Of a stretch of DNA of 54,169 nucleotides, positions 34,515 to 43,372 are shown one piece after another. The notes beneath the pieces are model-generated. The model was not told where the DNA came from. It saw only the letters and a program-made list of their open reading frames with translations, and did not search any database. Both the position numbers and the translations under genes were made by a program. Origin of the DNA: Candidatus Bipolaricaulota bacterium. Lineage in GTDB: Bacteria; Bipolaricaulota; Bipolaricaulia; Bipolaricaulales; Bipolaricaulaceae. How positions within the stretch are numbered: the first letter of the stretch is position 1; the number at the start of each line of letters is the position of its first letter. The stretch is from positions 1-54,169 of the forward strand of contig CAKZSO010000037.1 of NCBI GenBank assembly GCA_937921255.1, written 5' to 3'.

Positions 34515-35114
34515 CTACCTCCCTCCACCGATGATGTAGTACGGCTGGAGACAGCACGGGTCGCAGCAGAGATCACAGCACGGCCCAATCACAGGTAGCG
34601 CAGAGAGCTTGAGGTGAGGATCGCAAATGGGAACGCCGCACGGCTTGGCGGGCCGTGTGCAGAGGGAAGAGCGGCAGTACGACCTGTCCGCAATCCTAAC
34701 GTAGGATCGAAGAGCCTTTCCATCCGACGTCCTAACCGTAATGAGGTAGAAACCAGGTGAGACCTGAATGCCATCAGACGTTTTCTGGTGCCACAAGATC
34801 AAGGTGGTTGCGCTCGCCGGCGTGCGATACGTGTGCTCGTGCACAACCCCTCCACCCAACGCCTCCACCGACCAACCCGTGATCTTCAGCGTAACCGGGC
34901 AGCAGCAACTGCGGCCTGTGGGGACAACCACCTCGATCACGATCGGCTCCCCAACCCAGAACCCCTCATAGCACGAGGGCTCGGGCGGTGGAGGAGGACA
35001 ACAAGGCGGAGGGGGACACCACGACGGCGAAGGACAGGACTGGACCCACTGCCCCCACACTGGCCCCCCGCCCAGTACAAAACCCGCAAGCACCAACAGA
35101 GCCACCTGTTTCAT
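34515..35114 (-). CDS. Cysteine-rich, proline-rich exported protein
   Basis: The 199-residue protein has a signal peptide (KQVALLVLAGFVLGGGPVWG). Next comes a polyproline-cysteine stretch (CPPPPCCPPPPP), then a beta domain with VIEVVVPTGRSCCCPVTLKI and YLITVRTSDGKALRSYV. The tail is GPCCDLCCDPCCLQP. There are 18 cysteines in all. The spacing suggests many disulfides or metal sites outside the cell. TACAAT lies at 35140-35135, 20 bases before the start. No family recognised. Confidence 0.75.
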   Translation of the reverse strand: MKQVALLVLAGFVLGGGPVWGQWVQSCPSPSWCPPPPCCPPPPPEPSCYEGFWVGEPIVIEVVVPTGRSCCCPVTLKITGWSVEALGGGVVHEHTYRTPASATTLILWHQKTSDGIQVSPGFYLITVRTSDGKALRSYVRIADRSYCRSSLCTRPAKPCGVPICDPHLKLSALPVIGPCCDLCCDPCCLQPYYIIGGGR

Positions 35115-35134
35115 GCGGTCATCGCCTCGGTGCC

Positions 35135-35140
35135 ATTGTA
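35135..35140 (-). promoter_or_regulatory. TACAAT -10 box of the cysteine-rich protein gene
   Basis: CTACAATGG on the minus strand, 20 bases before the ATG at 35114. No -35 match. The same CGCTACAAT core occurs before other genes here. Confidence 0.5.
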
Positions 35141-35211
35141 GCGAGAGGGCATCGCGGAGTACGTGATGCGGACTACACTCGCTCGTGCAGTACGCTCGTG
35201 CTTCAGGCTGT

Positions 35212-35892
35212 TCAAGCCAGCCTTCGGATCCGCACCTCGGTCTCGGGGTGATCCTTGAGAAGCTCCACCACGCAGGACGTGTCGCTCGTCCCGCAGTGGT
35301 AGGGGTCGAGGATGCGCGGTCTCATCGAGGCGGCAACCTCGGCCACCATACTCCGGGGTCATCGTGTAGGGAGGTTCATCGGCAAGAACGCCATGTCAAC
35401 TCCCCACAGGGCCTTGAGCTCGGGAACGTCTCCTGTATCCCCGGCGATGAGAACGCGCACGTTCCCAAACTCGATCAGGTAGATGTTGCCTTCCCCGCGG
35501 GGGTGGAACGGCTTGCCCGTGTCGCGGCGGTAGACGAGGTTGTACGCGAGGACCGCCTCGATCCTCAGCCCCGAGGCCACAACCGCCTCCCCGTTGCGCA
35601 CCCCGATGCCGCCTTCGACCTTTCCGCGGCAGAGCTCGGTGCAGACGATCTCGATCGCGGAGGTGCGGACGGGCCCCAGCACCTCCGGGTCAAGGTGGTC
35701 GCGGTGTTCGTGGGTGATCAGGATGAGATCGACCTTGGGCAGAATCGCGTAGCCGGCAACGCGGCTGAACGGGTCCACGCAGATCCGCCGCCCGCGGAAC
35801 GTGAACAGGAGCGGCCCGTGGCCAAGGAAGATGATCTGAAGGTCGCCCTCTGCCGTCCCGATCGTATCGGTCTCGAACGCCTTGGGTCCCAT
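35212..35892 (-). pseudogene. Metallo-beta-lactamase-fold hydrolase, disrupted by compensating frameshifts
   Basis: From ATG 35892 (after GGGGGG) the frame reads MGPKAFETDTIGTAEGDL, then the metal motif THEHRDHLD and GDTGDVPEL, as in small MBL-fold hydrolases. At the conserved MNLPYTMTPE the reading frame loses one base (near 35368-35370), giving MNLPTR and a TGA at 35359-35361. A surplus T at 35350 restores the original frame, and MVAEVAASMRPRILDPYHCG continues to a TGA at 35212-35214. The intact protein would be about 226 residues. Either two assembly errors or a real disruption; the shortened form would lack the last histidine region. Confidence 0.75.
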
Positions 35893-36080
35893 CGCACCCC
35901 CCTGAACCGGCTCCCGACGGCCACCTCGGAGCTCTCCGTGGTCACCGTCTACGCCGCAGTCTAGCACAGATTCTGGGTCCATTTCTTCCCCTCCCCTCAG
36001 GGGCATCTCTCCGCCCGTGAGCCGAGAGGGACACGGCGCTTCGCGCTACAATCCCCGGCTCTCGGGAGCAAAGGAGCGAT

Positions 36081-37856
36081 ATGCGACCGCTCAAATCAGT
36101 CTTTCGCTACGCCAAACGGTACAAGGTAGCCCTGGCGTTGACGATCGTCAGCATGCTCGCCCTCGTCGGCATCCAGCTCGTTGCCCCGTGGCTCATCCGA
36201 ACGATGGTCGCCACGGTCACCGACCCCGCAGCAAGCCCGGACGCGCTTCGCATCGTGGCCCGGCTCGCCCTGCTTGCCCTCGGGGTCTACATCCTGCGTG
36301 CCGTGATGCAGTTCGTCCGCTCGTATGCCGCCCACGTCGCCGGATGGCACGTCGTGGCCGATATTCGGCGCGACGTCTACCGCCATCTGCAGCGGCTCTC
36401 GTTGCGCTTTTACGAGGACAAGCAGACCGGCCAGCTCATGTCGCGCACGGTGAACGACACCGATCTCCTCGAGCAGCTTGTGGCCCACGCAATCCCGGAC
36501 GTGCTCGTGAACGTACTCATGCTCGCCGGCGTCACCGCGGTGCTCGTCCGCCTGAGCTGGCAGCTCGCCCTGCTCTCGATGATCCCCATCCCGTTCATCC
36601 TCCTGGCGATGCAGGGATTCGCCCGCTACGTGCGGCCCGCATTTCGCCAGCGCCAGGTCGAGCTCGGGGAGCTCAACGCCGCCCTGAACGACAACCTGTC
36701 CGGGATCCGCGAGATCCAAGCCTTCACCCGGGAGGATGCGGAGGCAAACCGGATTTGGAGCCGCATCGTCCGCTACCGCGACTCCCTCCTGCGGGCACTG
36801 CGGCTGATGGCCGTGTTCCACCCATCGGTCGAGTTCGCTTCTGCAATGGGAACAATCGTCCTCATCTACTTTGGCGGGCGATTGGTGCTCGATCGGACCC
36901 TTCCCATCGCCGACCTCGTCGCCTACTTCCTGTACCTGGAGCTCCTCTACCAACCCGTGCGGGCGCTCAGCAACGTTTGGGAGAGCATTCAGCAGTCCCT
37001 GGCCGGGGCCGAACGCATCGCAGAGTTGCTCGACCAGGCGCCGGATGTGGCTGAACGTCCCACCGCGGTTGAGTTCCCAGGGCGGGCGAAGGGAGCGGTC
37101 CGCTTCCAAGACGTCAGTTTCCGCTACAGCGTGGGGAACATGGTCCTGGAGAACATCAACCTCGACATCGCCCCAGGTTCCCTGGTGGCCCTGGTCGGTC
37201 CAACGGGCGTGGGGAAGACCACCCTCGCGATGCTCATCCCCCGGTTCTACGACGTCTGCGCGGGGACGATCACCCTGGACGGGCACGACCTGCGCGACCT
37301 AACCCTCGACAGCCTGCGGCGCCAGATCAGCATTGTTCTCCAGGAGGTGTTCCTGTTCCACGGCACGGTGCGCGAAAACATCCTGTTCGGCCGTCCCGAT
37401 GCCACCGAGGAACAGATGATTGAGTCGGCGCGCGTGGCCAATGCCCACGACTTCATCACCGAGCTTCCCCAAGGGTACGACACGGTGATCGGCGAGCGCG
37501 GGGTGAAGCTCTCCGGCGGCCAGCGGCAGCGCCTGGCGATCGCCCGCGCCGTCTTGAAGGACGCACCGATCCTCATCCTCGACGAAGCAACCTCATCCGT
37601 GGACACGGAGACCGAGCTCCTCATCCAGCAGGCGCTGGAGCGGTTGATGGAGGGCCGGACGACGATCGTGATCGCCCACCGCCTGTCCACCGTCCGCCGC
37701 GCGGACAAGATCGTCGTCCTTCAGAACGGAAAGATCGTGGAACAGGGAACGCACGACGAGCTGATCGCGCAGGGTGGGCTGTACCGGTACCTCAACCGGG
37801 TGCAGGTCGCGGAGAACCTTGTGCAGGGGGTTGCTCAGGCATCTCAGCGTGACTGA
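36081..37856 (+). CDS. ABC exporter, membrane and ATPase domains fused (MsbA/MDR type)
   Basis: The ATG at 36081 follows AAAGGAG. The 591-residue protein has about six transmembrane helices (1-310), then the ATPase: Walker A GPTGVGKTT, signature LSGGQRQR, Walker B ILILDEATSS and switch IAHRLSTV. It works as a dimer to export lipids or drugs. The start MRPLKSVFRYAKRYK and the 591 length are typical half-transporters. TACAAT at 36047-36052 may be its -10 box. The substrate is unknown; it is not part of an operon. Confidence 0.93.
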   Translation: MRPLKSVFRYAKRYKVALALTIVSMLALVGIQLVAPWLIRTMVATVTDPAASPDALRIVARLALLALGVYILRAVMQFVRSYAAHVAGWHVVADIRRDVYRHLQRLSLRFYEDKQTGQLMSRTVNDTDLLEQLVAHAIPDVLVNVLMLAGVTAVLVRLSWQLALLSMIPIPFILLAMQGFARYVRPAFRQRQVELGELNAALNDNLSGIREIQAFTREDAEANRIWSRIVRYRDSLLRALRLMAVFHPSVEFASAMGTIVLIYFGGRLVLDRTLPIADLVAYFLYLELLYQPVRALSNVWESIQQSLAGAERIAELLDQAPDVAERPTAVEFPGRAKGAVRFQDVSFRYSVGNMVLENINLDIAPGSLVALVGPTGVGKTTLAMLIPRFYDVCAGTITLDGHDLRDLTLDSLRRQISIVLQEVFLFHGTVRENILFGRPDATEEQMIESARVANAHDFITELPQGYDTVIGERGVKLSGGQRQRLAIARAVLKDAPILILDEATSSVDTETELLIQQALERLMEGRTTIVIAHRLSTVRRADKIVVLQNGKIVEQGTHDELIAQGGLYRYLNRVQVAENLVQGVAQASQRD

Positions 37857-37934
37857 ACCCCATCGTGCGCATCGAGAGGGCTGCTCCAGCGCGGCCATGA
37901 GGGCAGAGATCGGGTAGAGAAAGGAGTTGGCTCG

Positions 37935-39200
37935 GTGAAACGGGCAGGGAGCGAGGTCGGTCGGATCGCGGAGTTCCTTGGGCTGAGGCGGAGCATCGTC
38001 GGGCTCCTGGCGATGGCCGTCCTCGTTGGGATGGGGGAGCACATGGCCGAGCAGTTCCTCCCCCTCTACCTCCTCGCCCTCGGTGGCGGTTTCCTGTCGG
38101 TGGGATTCCTGAACGGGATGGACAACCTCCTCGGGGCCCTGTACGCGTTCCCCGGCGGGTACCTCGCCGATCGCCTGGGCACCAAGCGCGCCCTGCTCCT
38201 GTTCAACCTGCTCTCGATGGTGGGGTTCCTCGTCGTCGTCCTCGTCCCAGCGTGGCCCGCGGTGCTGGCCGGGGCGGTGCTCTTCCTTTCCTGGACGGCG
38301 ATCTCCCTCCCGGCAACGATGGGCCTGGTCGCCCGCGCCCTGCCCAAGGACAAGCGGACGATGGGGGTCTCCCTTCACTCCCTCGTCCGCCGGGTGCCGA
38401 TGGCCCTCGGGCCGATGGTGGGGGGGGCGTTCATCGGGGTCTGGGGGGTGGAGCTCGGGGTGCGGTTGGCGTTCGTGGCGGCGCTCGTCCTGGCCCTCGT
38501 GGCCGCGATCCTGCAGCAGGTCTTGATCGAGGACGACCGAAAGCCGGGCGAACCGAGGGCGGCTCAGGCCGAGGGAAACCCGCTTCGGCTGTGGAAGGAG
38601 ATGAGCGGGGACCTGCGGCAGCTCCTGGTCGCCGACATCCTGGTCCGGTTCTGCGAACAGATCCCGTACGCGTTCGTGGTGGTGTGGGCGGTGGGGACGG
38701 CCGCCGCGCCCGGCCCGGTCACCGCGCTTCAGTTTGGGATCCTGCGGTCCATCGAGATGGCGACAGCGATCCTCGTCTACATCCCGGTCGCGTACCTCGC
38801 GGACCGGGGGCAGAAGAAACCGTTCGTCGTTGCCACGTTCGCCTTCTTCACCCTGTTTCCGGTGCTGCTTCTCTTTTCTCGTTCGTTCGGGATGCTCACG
38901 GTGGCGTTCGTCCTGCGGGGGTTGAAGGAGTTCGGGGAGCCCACACGCAAGGCGTTGATCATGGACCTCGCTCCAGAGGGGAGGAAGGCGGGGATGTTCG
39001 GCCTGTACTACCTCCTGCGGGACGTGATCGTGTCCGCCGCTGCGTTCGGCGGGGCGTTCCTGTGGTCGGTGCGACCGGAGGTGAACCTCCTCACCGCGTT
39101 CGGGTTCGGAGCGGCGGGCACCCTGTGGTTCGCTCTGAACGGCCGCGACCTCGGCCCGACCCCCCCAGGTGGCGAACCTGTCACCCGTCGTCGGGCATGA
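37935..39200 (+). CDS. Major facilitator superfamily transporter
   Basis: GTG 37935 follows AAAGGAG, giving 421 residues with about 12 helices. The MFS loop motif is seen in GYLADRLGTKRALLLF between helices 2 and 3. A central cytoplasmic loop (LIEDDRKPGEPRAAQ) separates the two six-helix halves. Its substrate is unknown; drug or sugar efflux families look alike at this level. It follows the ABC exporter on the same strand by 78 bases but has its own ribosome site. Confidence 0.9.
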   Translation: MKRAGSEVGRIAEFLGLRRSIVGLLAMAVLVGMGEHMAEQFLPLYLLALGGGFLSVGFLNGMDNLLGALYAFPGGYLADRLGTKRALLLFNLLSMVGFLVVVLVPAWPAVLAGAVLFLSWTAISLPATMGLVARALPKDKRTMGVSLHSLVRRVPMALGPMVGGAFIGVWGVELGVRLAFVAALVLALVAAILQQVLIEDDRKPGEPRAAQAEGNPLRLWKEMSGDLRQLLVADILVRFCEQIPYAFVVVWAVGTAAAPGPVTALQFGILRSIEMATAILVYIPVAYLADRGQKKPFVVATFAFFTLFPVLLLFSRSFGMLTVAFVLRGLKEFGEPTRKALIMDLAPEGRKAGMFGLYYLLRDVIVSAAAFGGAFLWSVRPEVNLLTAFGFGAAGTLWFALNGRDLGPTPPGGEPVTRRRA

Positions 39201-39300
39201 CGCCCGGCGCTATGCTCCGTTCGGAGCGCGAGACAGCGCTTGTGTAGGCCTCACCCAAGACAGATGGCTACAATGGTCCTTGCCACAAGAGGAGGCAGCT

Positions 39301-39744
39301 GTGTCCGACCGACCGCGGGGCGAGAAGGAAGAAGAGAAAGAGGAAGAGAAGCGCCACGAGAAACAGGAGAAGAGCTGGGACGAGAAGTGGCGCCACGACC
39401 CGGTGGGTGCGTTTGTGTGGGCGTGTATCTTCATCTGGGCGGGGCTGGTGCTCCTCGCCGCAAACACGGGTTTCCTGACCAGGCTATTTGAGGAGTGGGG
39501 CTTGCCCAGGCTCAGATCGTGGTCGGTGATCCTCGCCGGGGCGGGGGCGGTTGTGATCGCGGGGGCCTTGCTCCGGCTCCTCATCCCATCGCTCCGGCGG
39601 GCGGTGTTCGGGGCGCTCATCGTGGGAGTGGTCCTGATCGGTGTCGGCCTGCACGAGGTGGTGGGCTGGGACGTGGTTTGGCCAACGATCCTGATCGTGG
39701 TCGGGGTCTCGATCCTCCTCCGGGGGGTCCTCTTCCGCCGCTAG
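39301..39744 (+). CDS. Membrane protein with charged N-terminal region
   Basis: GTG 39301 behind GAGGAGG, TACAAT at 39269-39274. The 147-residue product starts with a very acidic-basic stretch (EKEEEKEEEKRHEKQEKS) likely a cytoplasmic helix, then four hydrophobic segments from residue 40 (WACIFIWAGLVLLA, LAGAGAVVIAGALLRLL, VFGALIVGVVLIGVGLHEVV, TILIVVGVSILLRGV). The pattern resembles small LiaF/DUF5668-type membrane domains. Function unknown. Confidence 0.72.
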   Translation: MSDRPRGEKEEEKEEEKRHEKQEKSWDEKWRHDPVGAFVWACIFIWAGLVLLAANTGFLTRLFEEWGLPRLRSWSVILAGAGAVVIAGALLRLLIPSLRRAVFGALIVGVVLIGVGLHEVVGWDVVWPTILIVVGVSILLRGVLFRR

Positions 39745-39951
39745 ACCGAGCGGGCCGTCCCTCGCCGCCGAGGCCAGCGGCGGAACGGTTCACCCGTCAC
39801 GCTCCCGTGGGGCGAAAGCAGAGGCAAAGGACCCCGAACTTCAGTCAGCGACGGCTGAACAACGCTCTGCCAACCCCGGACCGTGGATAACGGACAACGG
39901 GCGACGCGGTCCTTGTGCCCTTTGCGACCTCAGCGGTGAGAGCCTGTCGGG

Positions 39952-41097
39952 TTACAGGCGGCCGAGGTTCAGGGTGGAAAGCTCGTCCCACAGGTACCGC
40001 AGCGGCGTCCACGGCCGGTCGCGGCCGATGCAGCGGAACCACGGCGGTCGCACGGCGAGGATAAGGTCCCCGATCTTGTACCGGGCGAGGATCGGTGTCG
40101 ACACGACGAGGCTCCCCATCTCCCCCCGTTTCATCTCGTGGAGGAGCTTCACCCGGCCCCGGCCGGTCTCGACCTCGAACAGGAACAGGTCGTAATTGGG
40201 GACCCACGCCCTCCTTTCGTCCCGTTGCTGACCGAACATCCCCTCGGTCGCGCCGTAGATCTCTCGGATCGCGGCCTTCCCGTAGAGAGCGCGGAGGGCC
40301 GGGGCGAGGCGGGTGTTGATCCCCGGGACGCTCCCCAGGGTCATGATCTGGACCTTCCAGAGTTCCTTGGGGTACACGTCGTGGGCCCGCTTGAGCCACC
40401 GGCCGAACCGGATCGCCGTCGGGGCCACCCCGCCGACGAGGGTCACGTTCTCGTCCTTGCACTTCGCGTAGGCGAGCTCGAACCGAGCGTTCCAGTCGCG
40501 AGCTGTCTTCCCGCCACCTAAGGCGTCGATCTCCTCCTGCGCCGGCACGGACCGGATCGGGGTCTCGCGGGAGACGTGCTTGGTGTAGATCCCCGAACTG
40601 TAGCCGTACTCGACCTCGCGGTCCCCCACCCGCACCGTCCCCACCACAGATGGGAAGTTGAGGTTCAAGTTCACGCCCTGGAAGAGGTCGAACCGTCCTG
40701 TCTCGAGCGCGTAGTTGACCATCGCCCGCCCAGCGGCGACGCGCATCCGGAGGTCGCTCGGGGTCATCGGGATGAACTTCTCCTCGCCCTTCGTGGTGCC
40801 ACGGGTGATCGCCCACCCGATCGGCGGTTCGGTCAACAGGAGGTCGACTTCTCCCGCCATTACCCGTCCGATGAGAGGCTTGTAGTCGTCGTAGGTGGCG
40901 ATCGGGAATGCCTTCCGGTAGTCGGCGAGGCTCCCCACCGACCCCGCCCCGTGCTCCCGGCCGTAGCCCGTCTCGCGGTAGACCGCGAGGAGCCGTTCCA
41001 GCACCTTCTCCTGAGCTGCCGCCGGGTGGGCCACGCTCTCGTACCAGGGCCGCACGAGAGCGCGAAGCTGCCCCGGCCTCTCGTCGAGGTTCCCCAC
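39952..41097 (-). CDS. GH3-like acyl-adenylate-forming enzyme
   Basis: The 381-residue protein (GTG 41097) resembles GH3 family enzymes: the nucleotide-binding loop ITRGTTKGEEKFIPMT, then IYGATEGMFGQQRDE as the acyl-adenylate motif. GH3 proteins in plants conjugate amino acids to acids; bacterial homologues are of unknown substrate. It is shorter than the usual ~550 residues, ending near LRYLWDELSTLNLGRL, so the C-terminal acyl-transfer domain may be missing or encoded elsewhere. It begins 7 bases after the stop of an exported protein gene (41104-41862). Confidence 0.82.
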   Translation of the reverse strand: MGNLDERPGQLRALVRPWYESVAHPAAAQEKVLERLLAVYRETGYGREHGAGSVGSLADYRKAFPIATYDDYKPLIGRVMAGEVDLLLTEPPIGWAITRGTTKGEEKFIPMTPSDLRMRVAAGRAMVNYALETGRFDLFQGVNLNLNFPSVVGTVRVGDREVEYGYSSGIYTKHVSRETPIRSVPAQEEIDALGGGKTARDWNARFELAYAKCKDENVTLVGGVAPTAIRFGRWLKRAHDVYPKELWKVQIMTLGSVPGINTRLAPALRALYGKAAIREIYGATEGMFGQQRDERRAWVPNYDLFLFEVETGRGRVKLLHEMKRGEMGSLVVSTPILARYKIGDLILAVRPPWFRCIGRDRPWTPLRYLWDELSTLNLGRL

Positions 41098-41103
41098 GGA
41101 TTC

Positions 41104-41862
41104 TCAGAGCCCGCAGCGTTCGTAGGGCTCGACCTCGTTGATCGCCTCGACGATCAGGGCCGGCAGGGGGTAGGTTACGGACCGATCGACAGAGATCGAG
41201 ACGTCCTCCCCGGCCGGGATGAGCCTCCCCCGGACCCGGACGTTCGCTCCGACCAGGGGTTGGAGAAGTGGATCCTCAAGCCACAGCCAGCGCGGCCCTC
41301 CCACGAGGACATAGAAGCCCTCCAGTCCAGGATTGAACTCGCCCGTCTGAAGAAGGTACAGCGGCCCTTCGCTGCGCGAGCACCAGAACTGGCGCACCGC
41401 GAGGAGGTACCCCGTGAGGACGGTCCCCTCGTCCAGACGCTCATCGCCCCACCAGACGGTGATCCGGAGGGTCCCCTCCTCGTGCGCGAGGCCTGGGACG
41501 AGCGGACTGATCGTCACCGCCAGGCTGTCCATCGTCGGTCCGGGGGGACCCTTGCGACCGATGAGGATGAGGCTGTCAGGGGTCTCCTGGAGCTCGAACG
41601 GCCCGAGCTGGCGCTTCTGCCCCGCTGTCACCACCAGGAACGGATAGAACGAGCGAATGGAGATCGAGGCCGCGTCCCTCATGAACACGACCGCCGAGAA
41701 CTCGTACACCAGGGCACCAACAAGCACGGGGTCCGCGGTGTTCGCGATCTCGATCATTGCCTGAACGGGCTCCGCACCCCACCCCGCGGTGTTCCCCAGG
41801 GCGAGAACAGCCGCTGCTGCCAGCAACCCAAGCCTCCACCTGCTCTTCGTGTGCGTCGGCAT
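41104..41862 (-). CDS. Exported protein of unknown function
   Basis: ATG 41862 follows AAGGAGG; -10 TACAAT at 41913-41908. The 252-residue protein has a signal peptide (RLGLLAAAAVLALGNTAGWGA) and a beta-rich mature part with the segments VLVGALVYEFSAVVFMRDA and FYVLVGGPRWLWLEDPLLQP. No family recognised. Its leader RNA contains TTGGCCC/GGGCCAA (41872-41886), an inverted repeat that overlaps the AA of the ribosome site, possibly occluding it. Confidence 0.72.
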   Translation of the reverse strand: MPTHTKSRWRLGLLAAAAVLALGNTAGWGAEPVQAMIEIANTADPVLVGALVYEFSAVVFMRDAASISIRSFYPFLVVTAGQKRQLGPFELQETPDSLILIGRKGPPGPTMDSLAVTISPLVPGLAHEEGTLRITVWWGDERLDEGTVLTGYLLAVRQFWCSRSEGPLYLLQTGEFNPGLEGFYVLVGGPRWLWLEDPLLQPLVGANVRVRGRLIPAGEDVSISVDRSVTYPLPALIVEAINEVEPYERCGL

Positions 41863-41941
41863 GACGCCTCCTTGGCCCGGGGCCAAGCGCCCTCGGTCCC
41901 GGTGCCGATTGTACGCGCGGTGTTCGGAGCTGCTTCCCTCC

Positions 41942-42193
41942 CTACCGTAGGTCCCGCAGCAGGGCGGCGAACCCAAGGTTGGCCCGGGCGGGGGTGTTCA
42001 GATCGCGGACCGTCGGAACGTACCGCACCGGCCCGATCTCGCGCTCGACCTGCTCGGCGTAGGCACGGACGATTGCCTGGGCGCGGGCCGCGATCTCGGC
42101 AGGGGAGGCGGTTCCAGAGAGTCCCGCGCCCCCCAGGACGACGATCGCCACCGACCACCGCCGGATTCGGGGGACAACTGTAGGGGCGATCAT
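41942..42193 (-). CDS. Small exported or membrane-anchored protein
   Basis: An 83-residue product with ATG 42193 behind GTAGGAGAG; the ribosome site overlaps the stop of the upstream gene. A basic-hydrophobic start (RIRRWSVAIVVLGGAGLSG) is probably a signal peptide or anchor, followed by an alanine-rich helix and the polar segment EREIGPVRYVPTVRDLN. No family recognised. Confidence 0.55.
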   Translation of the reverse strand: MIAPTVVPRIRRWSVAIVVLGGAGLSGTASPAEIAARAQAIVRAYAEQVEREIGPVRYVPTVRDLNTPARANLGFAALLRDLR

Positions 42194-42202
42194 GGATCTC
42201 TC

Positions 42203-42655
42203 CTACTTGCGGGACTGTGCCCCGACGTTGAACCCAACGGTGGCCCCGGCTGCGGCGATCGGGGGGGTGAGGGGAAGGACGGTCTCGGAGATGTTGAACG
42301 CGATTCCTATCCCGAACCCAACCCCTGTCCCTGCCGCTGCCCCGAGGAAGCACAGGCCGATGTTGCCGTCGATCCCCAACAGCGATCCAGCCACGATCAC
42401 CCCCAGGCTCGATCCCACGACCGTGCCCCCGGTGAACCCGAGGAACGCCCCGAAGATCGCCCGACCGAGGGCATCCCAGCCCGTGGCGCCGGCAGCAAAC
42501 GCCCACGATAGGGTGTACGCGCCGATCACCGCCCCCGCGTAGCCGCCGAGCGTGCCGGCCAGGAACTCGGGAAGGACCACGTCCTCGGGCTGCACCGCGA
42601 ACGCCGACCCGCCTGCGAGCAGCAGGGCCAGGGCGACGATAAAGATCTTGGGCAT
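42203..42655 (-). CDS. Glycine-rich hydrophobic exported protein
   Basis: ATG 42655 follows GGAGGTGAAGG. The 150-residue protein has a signal peptide (FIVALALLLAGGSAFAVQ) and a strongly hydrophobic, Gly/Ala-rich body with repeated turns (LGGYAGAVIGAYTLSW, FGAFLGFTGGTVVGSSLGV). This pattern resembles small glycine-zipper membrane proteins. TAGACT at 42682-42677 is a possible -10 box. Function unknown. Confidence 0.7.
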   Translation of the reverse strand: MPKIFIVALALLLAGGSAFAVQPEDVVLPEFLAGTLGGYAGAVIGAYTLSWAFAAGATGWDALGRAIFGAFLGFTGGTVVGSSLGVIVAGSLLGIDGNIGLCFLGAAAGTGVGFGIGIAFNISETVLPLTPPIAAAGATVGFNVGAQSRK

Positions 42656-42768
42656 AAACCTTCACCTCCGTTGCGCAGTCTACTCCAAGCTGGCCAGGGG
42701 AGGCGACAGGGGAGCGCTACCTCGCCGGCCTCGCTCCTCCATGCTATGATGGGTTCAAAGGAGGCGGC

Positions 42769-43194
42769 ATGAGCAAGGCATGGATTCTCGGCATGGCAGC
42801 GCTCCTGGCGGGCTCAACGGCTCTCGCCCTGGATCTTTCGGGTCAGTGGACGTCGGGACTCACGTTCACCTCAGGCACTGCCTCCATGACCCATACCTTC
42901 ACCCTCCACCTGGCCGGCTCCGGCTGGCGCCTCACCAGCTCGTGGGATCCCGCCTCGCTCGAGGTGAGCAGCCACACCGTCGTGCTCAGGAGCGGCCTCG
43001 GTCCGGTGAACGTCACCGCCGGGGTCTCCTTCCAGTTGAGCGCCCCCGGCGGGGCGCCCGCCCTCGCGCGGGAGCGGGATCTCGCCCTGTGGACCGCCGA
43101 TGGCTTCACGTTCCGCAGTGGGTTCGTCTCGTTCGAGATTGCGTTGGGAAAGCTAACCCTCCAGCTCACGCTCCACCGCGGTCCGGGCGAGTAG
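42769..43194 (+). CDS. Exported beta-domain protein of unknown function
   Basis: ATG 42769 follows AAAGGAGG; TATGAT at 42745-42750. The 141-residue protein has a signal peptide (AWILGMAALLAGSTALAL) and a mature single domain of alternating beta strands (LSGQWTSGLTFTSGTASM, VSFEIALGKLTLQLTLHR). No family recognised. It is divergent from the glycine-rich gene at 42203-42655. Confidence 0.68.
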   Translation: MSKAWILGMAALLAGSTALALDLSGQWTSGLTFTSGTASMTHTFTLHLAGSGWRLTSSWDPASLEVSSHTVVLRSGLGPVNVTAGVSFQLSAPGGAPALARERDLALWTADGFTFRSGFVSFEIALGKLTLQLTLHRGPGE

Positions 43195-43372
43195 CCCCAG
43201 GCCACCTTCGGCGAGTGGTTCGAGGCGAGACCCGCGGCCGAAGGTCGTTCGGCTCCGTGCGATGAGCTCGGCGAACAGCGCCCCCGCCGATGCCGCGGAG
43301 ATCCAATCTCCCCCGCGGATCGGGAGGCCCTGCGGGCGATCCTCACCAGGCGCGCGTCCGTCGTCTGCCGTT

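Noticed and set aside
43195-43372. A GC3-rich open stretch on the minus strand after the GerM-like gene
   Set aside because: It has no start codon with a ribosome site, overlaps the end of the 42769-43194 gene and resembles no family I know.
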